DNA from: Enterococcus moraviensis ATCC BAA-383
Lineage (GTDB): Bacteria > Bacillota > Bacilli > Lactobacillales > Enterococcaceae
Reading direction: 5' to 3'
Assembly (NCBI RefSeq): GCF_000407445.1
Contig: NZ_ASWB01000005.1
Location: 124,001-188,000, forward strand
Length of the DNA: 64,000 nucleotides
The position numbers were made by a program, and so were the translations under genes. Below the pieces are notes generated by a model. The model was not told the origin of the DNA. It made no database searches and saw nothing but the letters and a program-made list of their open reading frames with translations. Below are positions 8,648-19,140 of this stretch, one piece after another (positions within the stretch are counted from its first letter, which is position 1; the number at the start of each line of letters is the position of its first letter).

Positions 8648-10657
8648 GTGGTAGAGAAGTCAAAAGTTTCGCATCATCAGAAATTGACTGCTGCTGGTCT
8701 TTTAGTAGCAATGGGTGTCGTTTATGGAGATATCGGAACAAGCCCGCTTTATGTAATGAAGGCAATCGTCGGAGATAATGGCGGTCTGCAGAATGTTTCG
8801 GAGAATTTCATTATTGGTGCGGTATCATTGATCTTTTGGACATTAACGATTTTAACGACGATTAAATATGTCGTGATTGCTTTAAATGCGGACAATCATG
8901 GTGAAGGCGGAATCTTCTCTTTATACACGCTTGTACGTAAAAAAGGAAAGTACTTGATCATTCCAGCAATGATCGGTGGAGCAGCACTTTTGGCTGATGG
9001 TGTTTTAACGCCTGCTGTAACCGTAACAACCGCAATTGAAGGGTTACGTGGTATTCCTGTTTTCTTTGATCGATTTGGAAGTGATCAAAACATTATTGTT
9101 ATGATTACCTTAGTCATTATTCTTATTCTATTTTCTGTTCAACGCTTCGGAACGGATGCGGTTGGTAAAGCCTTTGGACCGATCATGTTTGCTTGGTTTA
9201 CATTTTTAGGTGTGATGGGGCTGATTAATTTTGGCCAAGACTGGACGGTTCTTCGTGCGCTGAACCCATATTATGCAGTTCATCTATTGCTTAGTCCAGA
9301 AAATAAATTAGGGATTTTTGTTTTAGGGAATGTCTTTTTAGCAACAACTGGGGCAGAAGCGTTGTACTCAGATTTAGGACATGTTGGGAAACACAATATT
9401 CGTGCGAGCTGGCCATATATCAAAATTTGTTTGATCCTAAACTACCTTGGACAAGCAGCGTGGATTTTAAGCGCTAAAAATGATCCATCAATTTTAGCAA
9501 TCGAAAACCTTAATCCGTTTTTCCAAATGATGCCAAACAGCATTATGTTGATTGGCGTGGTTTTTGCTACTGTTGCGGCAGTCATTGCTTCTCAAGCCTT
9601 GATTTCAGGATCGTTTACGCTAGTATCTGAAGCAATTAAATTAAAGCTATTGCCAAGATTGAAAATTATTTATCCAGGTGCAAATATTGGTCAGATGTAT
9701 ATTCCAGCAGTCAATATGATGTTATGGATCGTGTGTTCATTGATTGTGATTACGTTTAGAACATCTACACATATGGAAGCGGCTTACGGTCTTTCTATTA
9801 CTGTAACGATGTTGATGACAACGATTTTACTAATGTTTTATCTCCTACAAAAAGGCGCGCCAAAATGGATCGCTTATCTTGTTACCTTGTTCTTTGGCAG
9901 TATTGAATCCATCTTCTTTGTCTCAAGTATTGCCAAATTTTTCCATGGAGGCTATGTTGCGGTTGGAATTGCTCTGTTGATTTTGGCGGTAATGTCTATC
10001 TGGGAATGGGGCAATATTATCAAAGAAAAAACATCTGATACAGTTCCACTTAAACAATATGTTGAACAGTTACGGATGCTAAAAGATGATACCACCGTGC
10101 CAAAATCTCAAACTAATGTGGTATTCATGACACCTGATACAATTGGAGATGAGATCGGACGTCAGATTATTTATTCGATTTTAGATAAACAACCTAAACG
10201 AGCAAATGTATATTGGTTTGTGAATGTGGAAGTGACGGACGAACCTTTTACGAAAGAATACTCTGTAGATATGATGGGGACAGATTTCATTGTTCAAGTT
10301 CAACTGTATCTTGGTTTCCATGTAGCGCAAGAGGTCAATGTTTATATTCGTCAGATCGTTTATGATTTGATGAAAGAAGGCCGTTTACCTAAACAACCAC
10401 AAAAATATTCATTGACACCAGGTCGTGAGGTTGGGGATTTCCAATTTATTATTATTCGTGAAGAACTATCGAAAGTAACGGAACTAAAAAAATGGGATCG
10501 TCAAATCATGCAACTGAAATTAGCAATCAAAAAGAGAACGACATCTCCAGAAAACTGGTTTGGGCTAGAATATAGTGAAGTTAAATATGAATCTGTTCCG
10601 TTGATCATTGGTGATGCACGGAAGACGAGATTAAGAGAAAGAAAAGCTTTATTATAA
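8648..10657 (+). CDS. kup: Kup/HAK-type potassium uptake protein
   Basis: The 669-residue protein opens with the family motif [14 protein letters not shown], has about 12 membrane helices in residues 15-450 and ends in a soluble domain with [12 protein letters not shown]. Kup imports K+ with H+. I place the start at GTG 8648, 7 nt after GGAGGA; the in-frame upstream TTG lies within the SD. The gene is preceded by a long leader containing a Mn2+-type riboswitch, an unexpected partner for a K+ transporter. A terminator follows, so it is monocistronic. Confidence 0.93.
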   Translation: MVEKSKVSHHQKLTAAGLLVAMGVVYGDIGTSPLYVMKAIVGDNGGLQNVSENFIIGAVSLIFWTLTILTTIKYVVIALNADNHGEGGIFSLYTLVRKKGKYLIIPAMIGGAALLADGVLTPAVTVTTAIEGLRGIPVFFDRFGSDQNIIVMITLVIILILFSVQRFGTDAVGKAFGPIMFAWFTFLGVMGLINFGQDWTVLRALNPYYAVHLLLSPENKLGIFVLGNVFLATTGAEALYSDLGHVGKHNIRASWPYIKICLILNYLGQAAWILSAKNDPSILAIENLNPFFQMMPNSIMLIGVVFATVAAVIASQALISGSFTLVSEAIKLKLLPRLKIIYPGANIGQMYIPAVNMMLWIVCSLIVITFRTSTHMEAAYGLSITVTMLMTTILLMFYLLQKGAPKWIAYLVTLFFGSIESIFFVSSIAKFFHGGYVAVGIALLILAVMSIWEWGNIIKEKTSDTVPLKQYVEQLRMLKDDTTVPKSQTNVVFMTPDTIGDEIGRQIIYSILDKQPKRANVYWFVNVEVTDEPFTKEYSVDMMGTDFIVQVQLYLGFHVAQEVNVYIRQIVYDLMKEGRLPKQPQKYSLTPGREVGDFQFIIIREELSKVTELKKWDRQIMQLKLAIKKRTTSPENWFGLEYSEVKYESVPLIIGDARKTRLRERKALL

Positions 10658-10661
10658 ATAG

Positions 10662-10698
10662 AAAATCTCTAAGACAGCCTATACGTCTTAGAGATTTT
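10662..10698 (+). terminator. Terminator after kup
   Basis: A 14-bp stem AAAATCTCTAAGAC/GTCTTAGAGATTTT followed by TGTTTTTG. Confidence 0.85.
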
Positions 10699-10782
10699 TG
10701 TTTTTGTGTGAATAGTTCCTATTCGCGCAATTTTGAAAGGACAAGTATAATAAACAGATAGAAGGAAAATGAGGTGTAAAAT

Positions 10783-12081
10783 ATGCTTGCAATAAATTTT
10801 TTCATATTATTTTTAATGATTGCCATTACGGCATTTTTTGTCGCGAGTGAGTTTGCTTTAGTGAAGATTCGTATGTCGAGATTAGAGCAGCTGAAAAAAG
10901 AAAATGTAAAAAATGCGGAATTAGCGATCCATGTAACGCATCATTTAGATGCGTATTTATCTGCTAGTCAATTAGGAATTACATTAACTGGATTGATTAT
11001 TGGGTGGGTCGGAGAAGGTTCGGTAGCTGCATTGCTACATCCGTTAATAGGAAATTTGCCGATCAGTGTTGCCTTGAGTCGGACTATTTCGGTTATTTTA
11101 GGCTTTGCGATCGTAACCTATGTTGATGTCGTTGTAGGGGAATTATTGCCGAAAAGTTATAGCATCGCTCAAACTGAAAAAGTGGTTTTGGCAATCGTCA
11201 AACCTTTGCATTATTTCTACAAAGTGATGTATCCTTTCATTTGGTTATTAAACCATTCTGCCGCAAGGTTAGGGAAAATGTTAGGGATAAAATTAGTTTC
11301 AGAAGGGGAAGAAACCTTAACCCAAGAAGAATTATTGTATGTAGCAGTTGATTCTTATAAAAAAGGTGAATTAACAAAAGAAGAATACCATTATATGGAA
11401 AATGTGTTTGAATTTGATGATACATTAGCCAAAGAAATTCAAGTAGATCGAACATCGATGGAAGTTTTTGAAGCAGATGAAACGGTAGAACAAGCTATCC
11501 AACATTCTTTAAAACGAGGCCATACTCGTTACCCCGTAATCGAAGAATCTAAAGACAACGTGTTAGGCTATGTGACGCTTCCAGCGTTGATCAAAGAATC
11601 ATTTATCAATAATCAAAAGAAAGTGAGTGAGTTGGTAGAAGAACCAATAGTCGCATTAACGACGATTCCAATCAAAAGCTTATTGACGATGATGCGAAAA
11701 GAAGGAAAACATATTGCCATTTTAAAGGATGAATACGGCGGTACGACAGGCATGGTCACTATCGAAGATATTTTAGAAGAATTGGTCGGAGATATCAGGG
11801 ATGAAACAGATTTAGAAAATGCCTTGATTGCTAAAGACTCTGAGAACACCTATATTGTGTCCGGGAAAATTACACTGGATGATTTTGAACGTTACTTTAA
11901 AGTGAAAATCCCAATATTTGAAACCTCTGAAATGTCCACTTTAGCAGGGCTAGTTATGGAGCAAAAGAACAATCAAATTGCTGTAGGGGATCAGATTAAA
12001 ATTGATCACTTTATGTTTGAAGTGATGGATTATGAACATGCGCATATTGATTATTTTAAAGTGACAAAAACAACTGAATAA
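10783..12081 (+). CDS. CNNM/CorC family membrane protein (hemolysin-like)
   Basis: 432 residues in the order DUF21 transmembrane domain (about 1-190, starting in an uncleaved hydrophobic segment), a CBS-domain pair (about 215-335, with GHTRYPVIEE and DEYGGTTGMVTIEDILEELVG) and a C-terminal CorC/HlyC domain (about 345-430). Members are linked to Mg2+ or Co2+ homeostasis, often as exporters; the old name hemolysin is misleading. The ATG follows GAGGTG with a 6-nt gap. It stands alone between terminators but clusters with other cation transporters here. Confidence 0.88.
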   Translation: MLAINFFILFLMIAITAFFVASEFALVKIRMSRLEQLKKENVKNAELAIHVTHHLDAYLSASQLGITLTGLIIGWVGEGSVAALLHPLIGNLPISVALSRTISVILGFAIVTYVDVVVGELLPKSYSIAQTEKVVLAIVKPLHYFYKVMYPFIWLLNHSAARLGKMLGIKLVSEGEETLTQEELLYVAVDSYKKGELTKEEYHYMENVFEFDDTLAKEIQVDRTSMEVFEADETVEQAIQHSLKRGHTRYPVIEESKDNVLGYVTLPALIKESFINNQKKVSELVEEPIVALTTIPIKSLLTMMRKEGKHIAILKDEYGGTTGMVTIEDILEELVGDIRDETDLENALIAKDSENTYIVSGKITLDDFERYFKVKIPIFETSEMSTLAGLVMEQKNNQIAVGDQIKIDHFMFEVMDYEHAHIDYFKVTKTTE

Positions 12082-12086
12082 CTAGT

Positions 12087-12121
12087 AAGACACGAAGAAA
12101 ATAAACCATTCTTTGTGTCTT
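12087..12121 (+). terminator. Terminator after the CNNM gene
   Basis: A 13-bp stem with one G-U pair (12087-12099 with 12109-12121) followed by TTTTAT. Confidence 0.75.
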
Positions 12122-12264
12122 TTTATAAAACAAAACTAAAGTTTAGGCAAATGATTATGATTGAAAAATGGTGTCTAAAAAAATCCACCAAAATTAAGCT
12201 AGCTATTCTGTCTTTTAAGCAGTAAAATAAAACGTATCGTAAGACAAAGTATGGAGGCAAAACA

Positions 12265-12987
12265 GTGATAAACTTGACAGAAATAACGGAGAAAATGTCA
12301 CCAAACCAAAAAATAAATTATGATCGTGTGTTACAAAAAGTCATCGCAGAATGGGAAAAATCAGCAATCCGACCTACGATTTTACTCCACAGTTGTTGTG
12401 CACCTTGCAGTACATACTCGCTGGAATATCTGACACGATATGCAGATGTTACGATATTTTTTGCCAATTCCAATATTCATCCACGGGCAGAATATCAACG
12501 TCGAGAAATCGTTCAACAGAAATTTGTAGAAGATTTTAATAAACAGACCAATAGCCAGGTTCAATTTTTAGCTGCGCCTTATGAGCCTAATAAATTCATC
12601 CAAATGGTGCAACAAAAAGAACTGACAGAAGAGCCAGAAGGTGGAAAGCGCTGCTCCGCCTGTTTTCAAATGCGCTTAGATATCGTTGCGGAAAAAGCAC
12701 AGGAATTAGAATACGATTATTTCGGCAGTGCGTTGACGTTATCACCGAAAAAGAATAGCCAATTGATCAATGAAATTGGTATTGATATCCAAAAGTTTTA
12801 CGCGACCAATTATTTACCAAGTGATTTTAAAAAAAATAATGGCTATAAACGTTCGATAGAACTGTGTAAGGAATATGATGTCTACCGTCAATGCTATTGT
12901 GGCTGTATGTTTGCGGCATCAAAACAAGGCGTTGATTTAAAAGCTGTAAACAAAGAAGCAAAAGAATTTTTAGCTGAACAAAAATAG
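12265..12987 (+). CDS. queH: Epoxyqueuosine reductase QueH
   Basis: The 240-residue protein carries the QueH (former DUF208) cysteine pattern: LLHSCCAPCS near the N-terminus, KRCSACF in the middle and RQCYCGCMF near the C-terminus. QueH reduces epoxyqueuosine to queuosine in tRNA, replacing the unrelated QueG, and uses an iron-sulfur centre bound by these cysteines. It starts at GTG with GGAGG 7 nt upstream. It completes the final steps of the queuosine pathway represented in this window by QueA and Tgt. Confidence 0.9.
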   Translation: MINLTEITEKMSPNQKINYDRVLQKVIAEWEKSAIRPTILLHSCCAPCSTYSLEYLTRYADVTIFFANSNIHPRAEYQRREIVQQKFVEDFNKQTNSQVQFLAAPYEPNKFIQMVQQKELTEEPEGGKRCSACFQMRLDIVAEKAQELEYDYFGSALTLSPKKNSQLINEIGIDIQKFYATNYLPSDFKKNNGYKRSIELCKEYDVYRQCYCGCMFAASKQGVDLKAVNKEAKEFLAEQK

Positions 12988-13114
12988 AAAAGGACGAGGT
13001 TGGGACAGAAATGTTTAACTCTGATGGTGTTACTTCTGCTTCTACGGTTCTCGTTTCACTCCGATCCTCGAAGCATCGAGGACCATTTGCTCCCACCGTC
13101 TATTCGGATACCAA
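12988..13114 (+). repeat. GAGGTTGGGACAG-type intergenic element
   Basis: No gene. The segment begins with GAGGTTGGGACAGAAATG, a sequence type I recall as recurring at transcript ends in enterococci and relatives, and continues with short self-complementary stretches such as TCCTCGAAGCATCGAGGA. Only one copy is in this window, so its repeat nature rests on memory. Confidence 0.4.
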
Positions 13115-13153
13115 GTGTCTGGGTCATAACTCACAGAGTTATGACCCAGACAC
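13115..13153 (+). terminator. Strong terminator before metE
   Basis: A perfect 18-bp stem with 3-nt loop (13115-13132 and 13136-13153) followed by GTTTTTTTT. Confidence 0.9.
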
Positions 13154-13176
13154 GTTTTTTTTAGTTACTGTTTTGA

Positions 13177-13193
13177 TATAGTTTAAAACTATA
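13177..13193 (+). promoter_or_regulatory. MtaR/MetR-type operator
   Basis: The perfect palindrome TATAGTTTAAAACTATA matches the MET box reported for the LysR-type regulator MtaR/MetR of streptococci and relatives. It lies 83 bp upstream of metE. Confidence 0.75.
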
Positions 13194-13275
13194 TTTATCG
13201 ATAGAAATTAAGTGTTATTCTATATTCCTTTCCCGTGGTAAAGTAGTTGAAATACCTTATTGAAGGAGGAATAGT

Positions 13276-15540
13276 ATGAAAACATCGATTATCGGGTTCC
13301 CGCGTGTGGGAGAGGTGCGGGAATTAAAATTTGCAACAGAAAACTATTTTAGAAATGAAATTTCAGCAGAAGAATTAGAAAATAAAGGAAAAGAATTACG
13401 GGATAAACATTGGAAGTTATTAGTCGATCAGGGAATCGACTTTATCCCTAGTGGGGATTTTTCATTTTTTGATACAACATTGGATGCTGCAGTGCTATTG
13501 AATATTGTGCCAAAAAAATACCAGCAATTAAAGTTATCACCATTAGAAACCTATTTTGCATTGGCTAGAGGCTATCAAGGCGAAGCAGGAGATGTTACAG
13601 CTTTAGCGATGAAAAAATGGTTTAATACGAATTATCATTATATGGTTCCAGAAATCGATGATGAGACAGAATTGAAACTTGTGGGTGATAGCCTGTTTAC
13701 AGCTTTTAATGAAGCGAAAAAAGCAGGAATCATTACACGACCAACGATAATAGGCCCATTTACTTTGTTGAAATTAGCGACGTATCACGGTACTAAGCAG
13801 GCAGCAGATTTTTACGAGGATGCAATCAACGCCTATGCGCAAATCTTTGATCGATTAGTTAAAGCAGGGTGTGAGTGGATTCAAATCGATGAGCCGGCAT
13901 TGGTCTTGGATTTATCAACAGCTGAAGTTCAACAATTCAAACAACTGTATCAAAAATTGTTAGCTAAAAAAGTCAATCTAAAGGTGTTGGTACAAACCTA
14001 TTTCGGAGACGTTCGAGATGTGTACCAAGAATTAATTGAGTTGCCATTTGATGGAATCGGTTTAGACTTTATTGAAGGGCGGAAAACAGTCAGCTTACTT
14101 GAAAAATATGGATTCCCAAAAGAGAAATTACTATTTGCAGGTATCGTAAATGGGAAAAATATTTGGAAAAATAATTATGAAGTAACACTTACGTTGCTTG
14201 AAAAAATTCAAACATTCGGTAATGTTGTGTTGAATACATCTTGTTCATTGTTGCATGTCCCTTTCACATTAGCTAATGAATCAGCACTAACAAAAGAAGT
14301 AACAAATTATTTTTCGTTTGCCGTAGAAAAATTGGCTGAATTAAACGATTTGAAGAAAATAAGTACGGACAAAGATGGAAATCAAGCGATACTAAATGCC
14401 AATACGGCATTATTCAAAAAAGAACGTTTTTCTAAAAACGAACAAGTCGCTCAACAGGTTGATTTACTAACAGAACAAGACTTTATCCGATTACCTGTTT
14501 TGGCAGAACGGGCAACGATTCAAAAAGACAAACTAAACTTACCGATTTTACCAACAACGACGATTGGCTCTTTCCCACAAACGAAAGAAGTAAAACAAAA
14601 TCGAGCAAAGTTTAAAAAAGGTGAAATTACTGAGCGTGAATATACAGCGTTCAATCAACAGAAAATTGCAGAGTGTGTGGCTTTTCAGGAAGAAATTGGG
14701 TTGGATGTTTTAGTTCATGGTGAGTTTGAGCGAAATGACATGGTAGAATATTTTGGTGAAAGCTTAGATGGTTATTTATTTACTGAAAAGGCTTGGGTGC
14801 AGTCGTATGGAACGCGTTGTGTAAAACCACCAATCATCTGGGGCGACGTTTCGCGTTCTCAACCGATCACAGTAGCCTATTCAAAATACGCCCAAACCTT
14901 GACGAACAAACCAATGAAAGGAATGCTAACAGGACCTGTAACGATCTTAAATTGGTCGTTTCCACGTGAAGATATCAGTTTAAGAGAATCAACCTTGCAG
15001 CTAGCATTGGCCATTCAAGAAGAAGTGTTAGATTTAGAAGCGAATGGTATTGAAATCATTCAAATTGATGAAGCAGCCTTGCGTGAGAAATTACCTTTAC
15101 GTCAAACAGATTGGCATTCTGAGTACTTGGATTGGGCGATACCGGCGTTTAGACTGGTTCATAGCAAAGTAAAACCGACAACACAAATTCACACGCATAT
15201 GTGTTATAGCGAATTTGCCGATATTATTCAAGATATCGATAATATGGATGCGGACGTTATTTCGTTTGAGGCTTCTCGTTCTAATTTAGATATTTTAGAT
15301 GCCTTAAAAGCAATTGATTTTCAAACACAAGTAGGGCCAGGTGTCTATGATATTCATTCACCTCGTGTTCCTTCAGTCAATGAAATAGAAGCAACCATTC
15401 ACAATATTTTAAATAAATTACCTATCGAAAAAATTTGGGTCAATCCTGACTGTGGGCTAAAAACACGTGGCGTACCAGAAACAGAAGCTAGTTTGAAAAA
15501 TTTAGTACTTGCAGCTAAAAAGGTACGTGGAGGGGTGTAA
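13276..15540 (+). CDS. metE: Cobalamin-independent methionine synthase
   Basis: The 754-residue, two-barrel enzyme transfers a methyl group from 5-methyl-tetrahydrofolate triglutamate to homocysteine. The N-terminus reads [16 protein letters not shown]. The zinc site is visible in the C-terminal half: HMCYSEF supplies His and Cys, [15 protein letters not shown] supplies Glu, and NPDCGLKTR supplies the last Cys. SD AAGGAGG precedes the ATG. It is immediately followed by metF, with no gap, and both are probably controlled by the upstream MtaR box. Confidence 0.96.
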   Translation: MKTSIIGFPRVGEVRELKFATENYFRNEISAEELENKGKELRDKHWKLLVDQGIDFIPSGDFSFFDTTLDAAVLLNIVPKKYQQLKLSPLETYFALARGYQGEAGDVTALAMKKWFNTNYHYMVPEIDDETELKLVGDSLFTAFNEAKKAGIITRPTIIGPFTLLKLATYHGTKQAADFYEDAINAYAQIFDRLVKAGCEWIQIDEPALVLDLSTAEVQQFKQLYQKLLAKKVNLKVLVQTYFGDVRDVYQELIELPFDGIGLDFIEGRKTVSLLEKYGFPKEKLLFAGIVNGKNIWKNNYEVTLTLLEKIQTFGNVVLNTSCSLLHVPFTLANESALTKEVTNYFSFAVEKLAELNDLKKISTDKDGNQAILNANTALFKKERFSKNEQVAQQVDLLTEQDFIRLPVLAERATIQKDKLNLPILPTTTIGSFPQTKEVKQNRAKFKKGEITEREYTAFNQQKIAECVAFQEEIGLDVLVHGEFERNDMVEYFGESLDGYLFTEKAWVQSYGTRCVKPPIIWGDVSRSQPITVAYSKYAQTLTNKPMKGMLTGPVTILNWSFPREDISLRESTLQLALAIQEEVLDLEANGIEIIQIDEAALREKLPLRQTDWHSEYLDWAIPAFRLVHSKVKPTTQIHTHMCYSEFADIIQDIDNMDADVISFEASRSNLDILDALKAIDFQTQVGPGVYDIHSPRVPSVNEIEATIHNILNKLPIEKIWVNPDCGLKTRGVPETEASLKNLVLAAKKVRGGV

Positions 15541-16404
15541 ATGAGAACCGATTCCTTGTTCAAAGAAAAAACGGTCTTTTCCTATGAGATTTTCCCACCT
15601 AGACGAACAGCACCAATTGATACGATTTATCATACGTTGGAACGATTGAAAGGACAACAACCTGATTTTATAAGTGTGACATTAGGTGCGGGCGGAGCAG
15701 GAGCAAATTTGAGTACCGCAGATATTGCTCAAAAAATTCAAGAGGAACAATTTTTACCAAGTGTAGCTCATTTACCAGCTGTTAATTTCTCAAAAGAGGA
15801 AATTGTTGCTATTTTAGAGGAACTAAAACAAAAAAAAGTAGAAAATATTTTAGCTTTAAGAGGAGATATTTTACCAGATAAAACACCAAAGAAAGATTTT
15901 ATTTATGCAAATGACCTAGTAGCATTTATAAAAGAACAAGGCGATTTTAATATTATTGGTGCTTGTTACCCTGAAACGCATAGCGATGCAGAAAATTCGG
16001 TTGAAGATATTAGAAATTTAAAGCGAAAGGTTGATTACGGAACCAATCAATTGATTACGCAGCTGTTTTTCGATAATAACTATTTTTATACATTTAAAGA
16101 AAAATGTGATATTGCAGGAATTGACGTCCCGATTCAAGCAGGAATCATGCCTGTAGTCAACAAAAAGCAAATAGAACGCATGGTAAAAATGTCTAATGTT
16201 GATTTGCCAATAAAATTTTTAAAAATGATGGAGCGCTATGAGCACAATCCAGAAGCAATCCGAGATGCAGGTATTGCTTATGCAATCAACCAAATTGTAG
16301 ATTTAGTTGCGCAAGGAGCGGATGGGATTCATCTTTATACAATGAATAATCCATATGTAGCTCAAAAAATTAGAGAGGCGACGCGCAGTTTATTTAATGC
16401 ATAG
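15541..16404 (+). CDS. metF: 5,10-methylenetetrahydrofolate reductase
   Basis: The 287-residue FAD enzyme makes the 5-methyl-THF used by MetE. Family landmarks are FSYEIFPPR at the N-terminus, SVTLGAGG, LALRGD, GACYPE and the QLFFDN segment. The ATG directly abuts the metE stop, and its SD, GGAGGGG, lies in the last metE codons, so the two are a tight operon. A hairpin follows. Confidence 0.95.
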   Translation: MRTDSLFKEKTVFSYEIFPPRRTAPIDTIYHTLERLKGQQPDFISVTLGAGGAGANLSTADIAQKIQEEQFLPSVAHLPAVNFSKEEIVAILEELKQKKVENILALRGDILPDKTPKKDFIYANDLVAFIKEQGDFNIIGACYPETHSDAENSVEDIRNLKRKVDYGTNQLITQLFFDNNYFYTFKEKCDIAGIDVPIQAGIMPVVNKKQIERMVKMSNVDLPIKFLKMMERYEHNPEAIRDAGIAYAINQIVDLVAQGADGIHLYTMNNPYVAQKIREATRSLFNA

Positions 16405-16429
16405 GTAAAGGAATAAAATGAAAAAAGAT

Positions 16430-16468
16430 TACACGAGTCAAATGTCTTTAGACATGTTTGCTCGTGTA
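16430..16468 (+). terminator. Terminator after metF
   Basis: TACACGAG (16430-16437) pairs with CTCGTGTA (16461-16468), with inner pairing AAATGTC/GACATGTTT and a following T run. Confidence 0.75.
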
Positions 16469-16483
16469 TTTTTTTGTATATAA

Positions 16484-16904
16484 TCAAAAAAATGTGTACA
16501 AAACAGATTGTTTTATTTCATTTTTTTGTATTTATAAAATAACAATGTTTTTGATTATTTATTTTTTTGAACTGTTTTTGATAATATAAGATATTAAAGT
16601 TTTGGTAATATGTTTTTTAGTTTGTTTATCGGAAAAATTGCTCGTTAAAGCCGTTTTATAAGCGTTTTTTTGTGATTGGAAAAAGTGAGGTAAATTTTTT
16701 TCTATTTTAGTAAAAAGCATGAGAAAGAAAAAAACAAAAAACTATTGACACTAAAAATAACAATATGTATAGTTTGTGTAAGGGCGAAAAAGATATTATT
16801 TTGAACTATTTTTTATTTTTATAGTGGATTTATAAACTATTTTTTTATTGCAAGTAGAAGATCAAACCACGGATGAGATTTAATGAAATGAAAGGGGATT
16901 GTAT
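16484..16904 (+). promoter_or_regulatory. Promoter and AT-rich leader of the fibre operon
   Basis: No gene. A near-consensus promoter is present: TTGACA at 16745-16750, a 17-nt spacer and TATAGT at 16768-16773. The transcript would have a leader of about 125 nt. The 250 bp upstream of the promoter is strikingly T-rich with several poly-T tracts, possibly an upstream element or curved DNA. SD AAAGGGG precedes the sipW ATG. Confidence 0.65.
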
Positions 16905-17780
16905 ATGCCGAAAAAAACATCTGTACGAAAGCGTGTCCGTCCTAATGATGAAATGGCTAGACAAAGGGCTCCCAAAAAGCGTTCACGTGGTTATTCAGAA
17001 AAGGAAAGATATGAGCGACGTATAGCAAAACCCAAACCCAGATATGCAGATAGAGAGAATCGTGATCGTTTAACTGAAAATTTTAGACAAGCTGAGGACT
17101 CAAGATACCCACGCAATAGACGACCAACTCAAAAACGCAGATTGAAGGATGATTTTGATAGACGGGAACAGCAAGTACTGACTAGAAGTCCAGCTAGATT
17201 AGCTTTTTCTTTTTTTAGTAATTTAGTATTTTACGGTGTTACAATTGGCATTATTTTAATGTCGGTAATGTTTTCATTTAGTTCGAAATCAACAGCATCT
17301 ATTTTTGGTTATCGATTTTATACAGTTTTGACTAATTCCATGGTACCGCAAGAAGATGGACCAAAAGGCGGTTTTTATGCTGGGGATATTGTGATCGTTA
17401 AACTAATGGATGGAGACAAAGTGAAAAAAAATGATATCGTGACATTTTCTGTCGGTGATGGTTCACGTTACCTCACTCATAGAATGGTGGAACGCAAGGA
17501 TGAACTAAACGGAGAAAAAGGCGCATTTCTTATTACGAAAGGGGATGCCAATAAAAGTAATGATCCACCGATAACAGCTGATCGTGTGCTGGGAAAAGTG
17601 GTTATTGCAGTGCCGAAAGTTGGCAGTCTCATAGAATTTGCTCGAGAAGAATTTTGGGCTTGTTTAGTTTGCATCTTATCACTGTATGGTTTCTTCTTGG
17701 TGTTGAAAGCTTATCTATTTTCATCTAAAGATGAACCAGTTCGTAGAAAAAATAAAAATCGCCCAGCGTATAGCAGATGA
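16905..17780 (+). CDS. sipW: SipW-type (ER-like) signal peptidase I
   Basis: 291 residues. The catalytic Ser is in TNSMVPQ and the general base is His in YLTHRMVE, the Ser/His arrangement of SipW and eukaryotic/archaeal peptidases rather than Ser/Lys. KGDANKSNDPP carries the conserved Asp region. One membrane helix lies near residues 103-123 and a second near 245-268. The first 90 or so residues are unusually Arg/Lys rich (for example KKTSVRKRVRP), an extension absent from classic SipW. It should cleave the TasA-like proteins encoded downstream. The ATG at 16905 is preferred over an upstream TTG because of SD spacing. Confidence 0.9.
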   Translation: MPKKTSVRKRVRPNDEMARQRAPKKRSRGYSEKERYERRIAKPKPRYADRENRDRLTENFRQAEDSRYPRNRRPTQKRRLKDDFDRREQQVLTRSPARLAFSFFSNLVFYGVTIGIILMSVMFSFSSKSTASIFGYRFYTVLTNSMVPQEDGPKGGFYAGDIVIVKLMDGDKVKKNDIVTFSVGDGSRYLTHRMVERKDELNGEKGAFLITKGDANKSNDPPITADRVLGKVVIAVPKVGSLIEFAREEFWACLVCILSLYGFFLVLKAYLFSSKDEPVRRKNKNRPAYSR

Positions 17781-17855
17781 TATTACCACTTCGCCTTATT
17801 GACACAGGCAAGTGAGAATAATATATATTATAACTTTATAGGAGGAACAATAAGA

Positions 17856-19103
17856 ATGAAAAAGAACAAAAAGAAAAAGTTGGTGGCAGCGGCTTGTTTA
17901 GCAATGCTAGCTGCAGCAGCAGGTACCTTTGCATGGATTAACTCTCAAGATCAACGAATTAACCGTGTGAAATCAGCTGCTATCAAAGACGGTAGTGTCA
18001 GTGTAGAAGAAACGTGGAATCCAAAACCGATTGTTCCAGGTACAGAGGCAACAAAAGAAGTAGCAATTACGAATTCAGGAAATACACCAGTCTTTGTTCG
18101 TGTTTCGTATGAAGAAGTATTGAAGCATTTAACAGAAAAAGGAGCAGTTAGTACTAGAACTACAGGATGGAAGAGCAGTGCAACACCAGCTTTAACAGAT
18201 GATATCCCTGTTGAGTATGATGGTGAAAAGTATATAGATGCAGGAAGTGGTTATGTAGATATATCAAGTAAGGTCAAGGACAGTGCTAATGCCGATCTAC
18301 CATCAGGCGTTAAAGTATACGGTAAAGGTTCTGTGACAAAAGATCCTGTTACAGGAGACGAAAATACTACCTTTAGCTATTCTGCATTTTTCGAATATGC
18401 ACCTGATAAATATCAAGCAATGGAGACAGAGGTAGGGGTAAAAACAGGGAACACAGATGGAGCAGCCATTGAATCGTGGAGTTTCGAAATTTCTAAAGCT
18501 GATTACTTAGTCTATAAAGGCGGTTATAGCAATGTTGTAGCAAACTGGGCAGCTTCTTCTTTAGAAGGTGCTTCATCAGAAGCAACAGCAGCGAATGCTT
18601 CTTTACTAGGAAGCGCTGGGAAAAAATATGCTGTTGATTATGACTATACAGTGGCAACATTAGGGTTGAGCGCACTTCCAACAGCAACTCCAGCAACAGA
18701 AGCTGATCAAATTCCGATCGCTGATGCAGATAAAAAAGCTATTCAAACAGATAAAGATGCTTTAGGTGTTAGTGGAATCAATGTAGAGTACGGAACAGAT
18801 ATGGTTACAACAGCAACGATGGCAAATGATAAATGGGCATACAACAAAGAAGACGGGTATTTCTACTTCACAAGTCCAGTTGTTTCTGGGGCTACTACAC
18901 CGCACTTGTTGAAAAAATTAGTATTTACAAATAACGTCGGAATAGAATTTACAAATGCTACGTACGATTTAATTGTAAAAATGGAAGCAATTCAAGCGAC
19001 TAAAGCAGCATTGACTGATACGACTGGTTGGAATTTGAATGGAGCAGAAGGCTCAGAAACAAAAAAAATTACAACGTATCTAGATGGTCAAGCAGCAAGT
19101 TAA
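17856..19103 (+). CDS. SipW-dependent TasA/BsaA-like matrix protein
   Basis: 415 residues with a SipW-type signal: KKNKKKK, an alanine-rich hydrophobic stretch, then TFAWINSQDQRINRVK. The mature part begins with SVEETWNPKPIVPGTEATKE and TPVFVRVSYEE, a TasA/camelysin-like beta-sandwich pattern, and ends with a Thr-rich region. TasA forms extracellular fibres in Bacillus biofilms. It is the first and largest such gene in the operon and follows sipW closely, with SD AGGAGG. Codon use in the middle is richer in Ala/Thr than in the later paralogues. Fibre formation in this organism is inferred. Confidence 0.82.
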   Translation: MKKNKKKKLVAAACLAMLAAAAGTFAWINSQDQRINRVKSAAIKDGSVSVEETWNPKPIVPGTEATKEVAITNSGNTPVFVRVSYEEVLKHLTEKGAVSTRTTGWKSSATPALTDDIPVEYDGEKYIDAGSGYVDISSKVKDSANADLPSGVKVYGKGSVTKDPVTGDENTTFSYSAFFEYAPDKYQAMETEVGVKTGNTDGAAIESWSFEISKADYLVYKGGYSNVVANWAASSLEGASSEATAANASLLGSAGKKYAVDYDYTVATLGLSALPTATPATEADQIPIADADKKAIQTDKDALGVSGINVEYGTDMVTTATMANDKWAYNKEDGYFYFTSPVVSGATTPHLLKKLVFTNNVGIEFTNATYDLIVKMEAIQATKAALTDTTGWNLNGAEGSETKKITTYLDGQAAS

Positions 19104-19140
19104 TTTCTAGCTAAGAATAAGTAAATGGAAGGGGAAAACG

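Noticed and set aside
12827-13096. Minus-strand frame over queH and the GAGGTTGGGACAG element
   Set aside because: Antisense to queH with no start signal; it merely spans the repeat-like sequence.
16418-16483. 21-codon frame after metF starting MKKDYTSQMSLD
   Set aside because: It has AAAGG upstream, but its whole length is the metF terminator stem and T run, so coding is unlikely.
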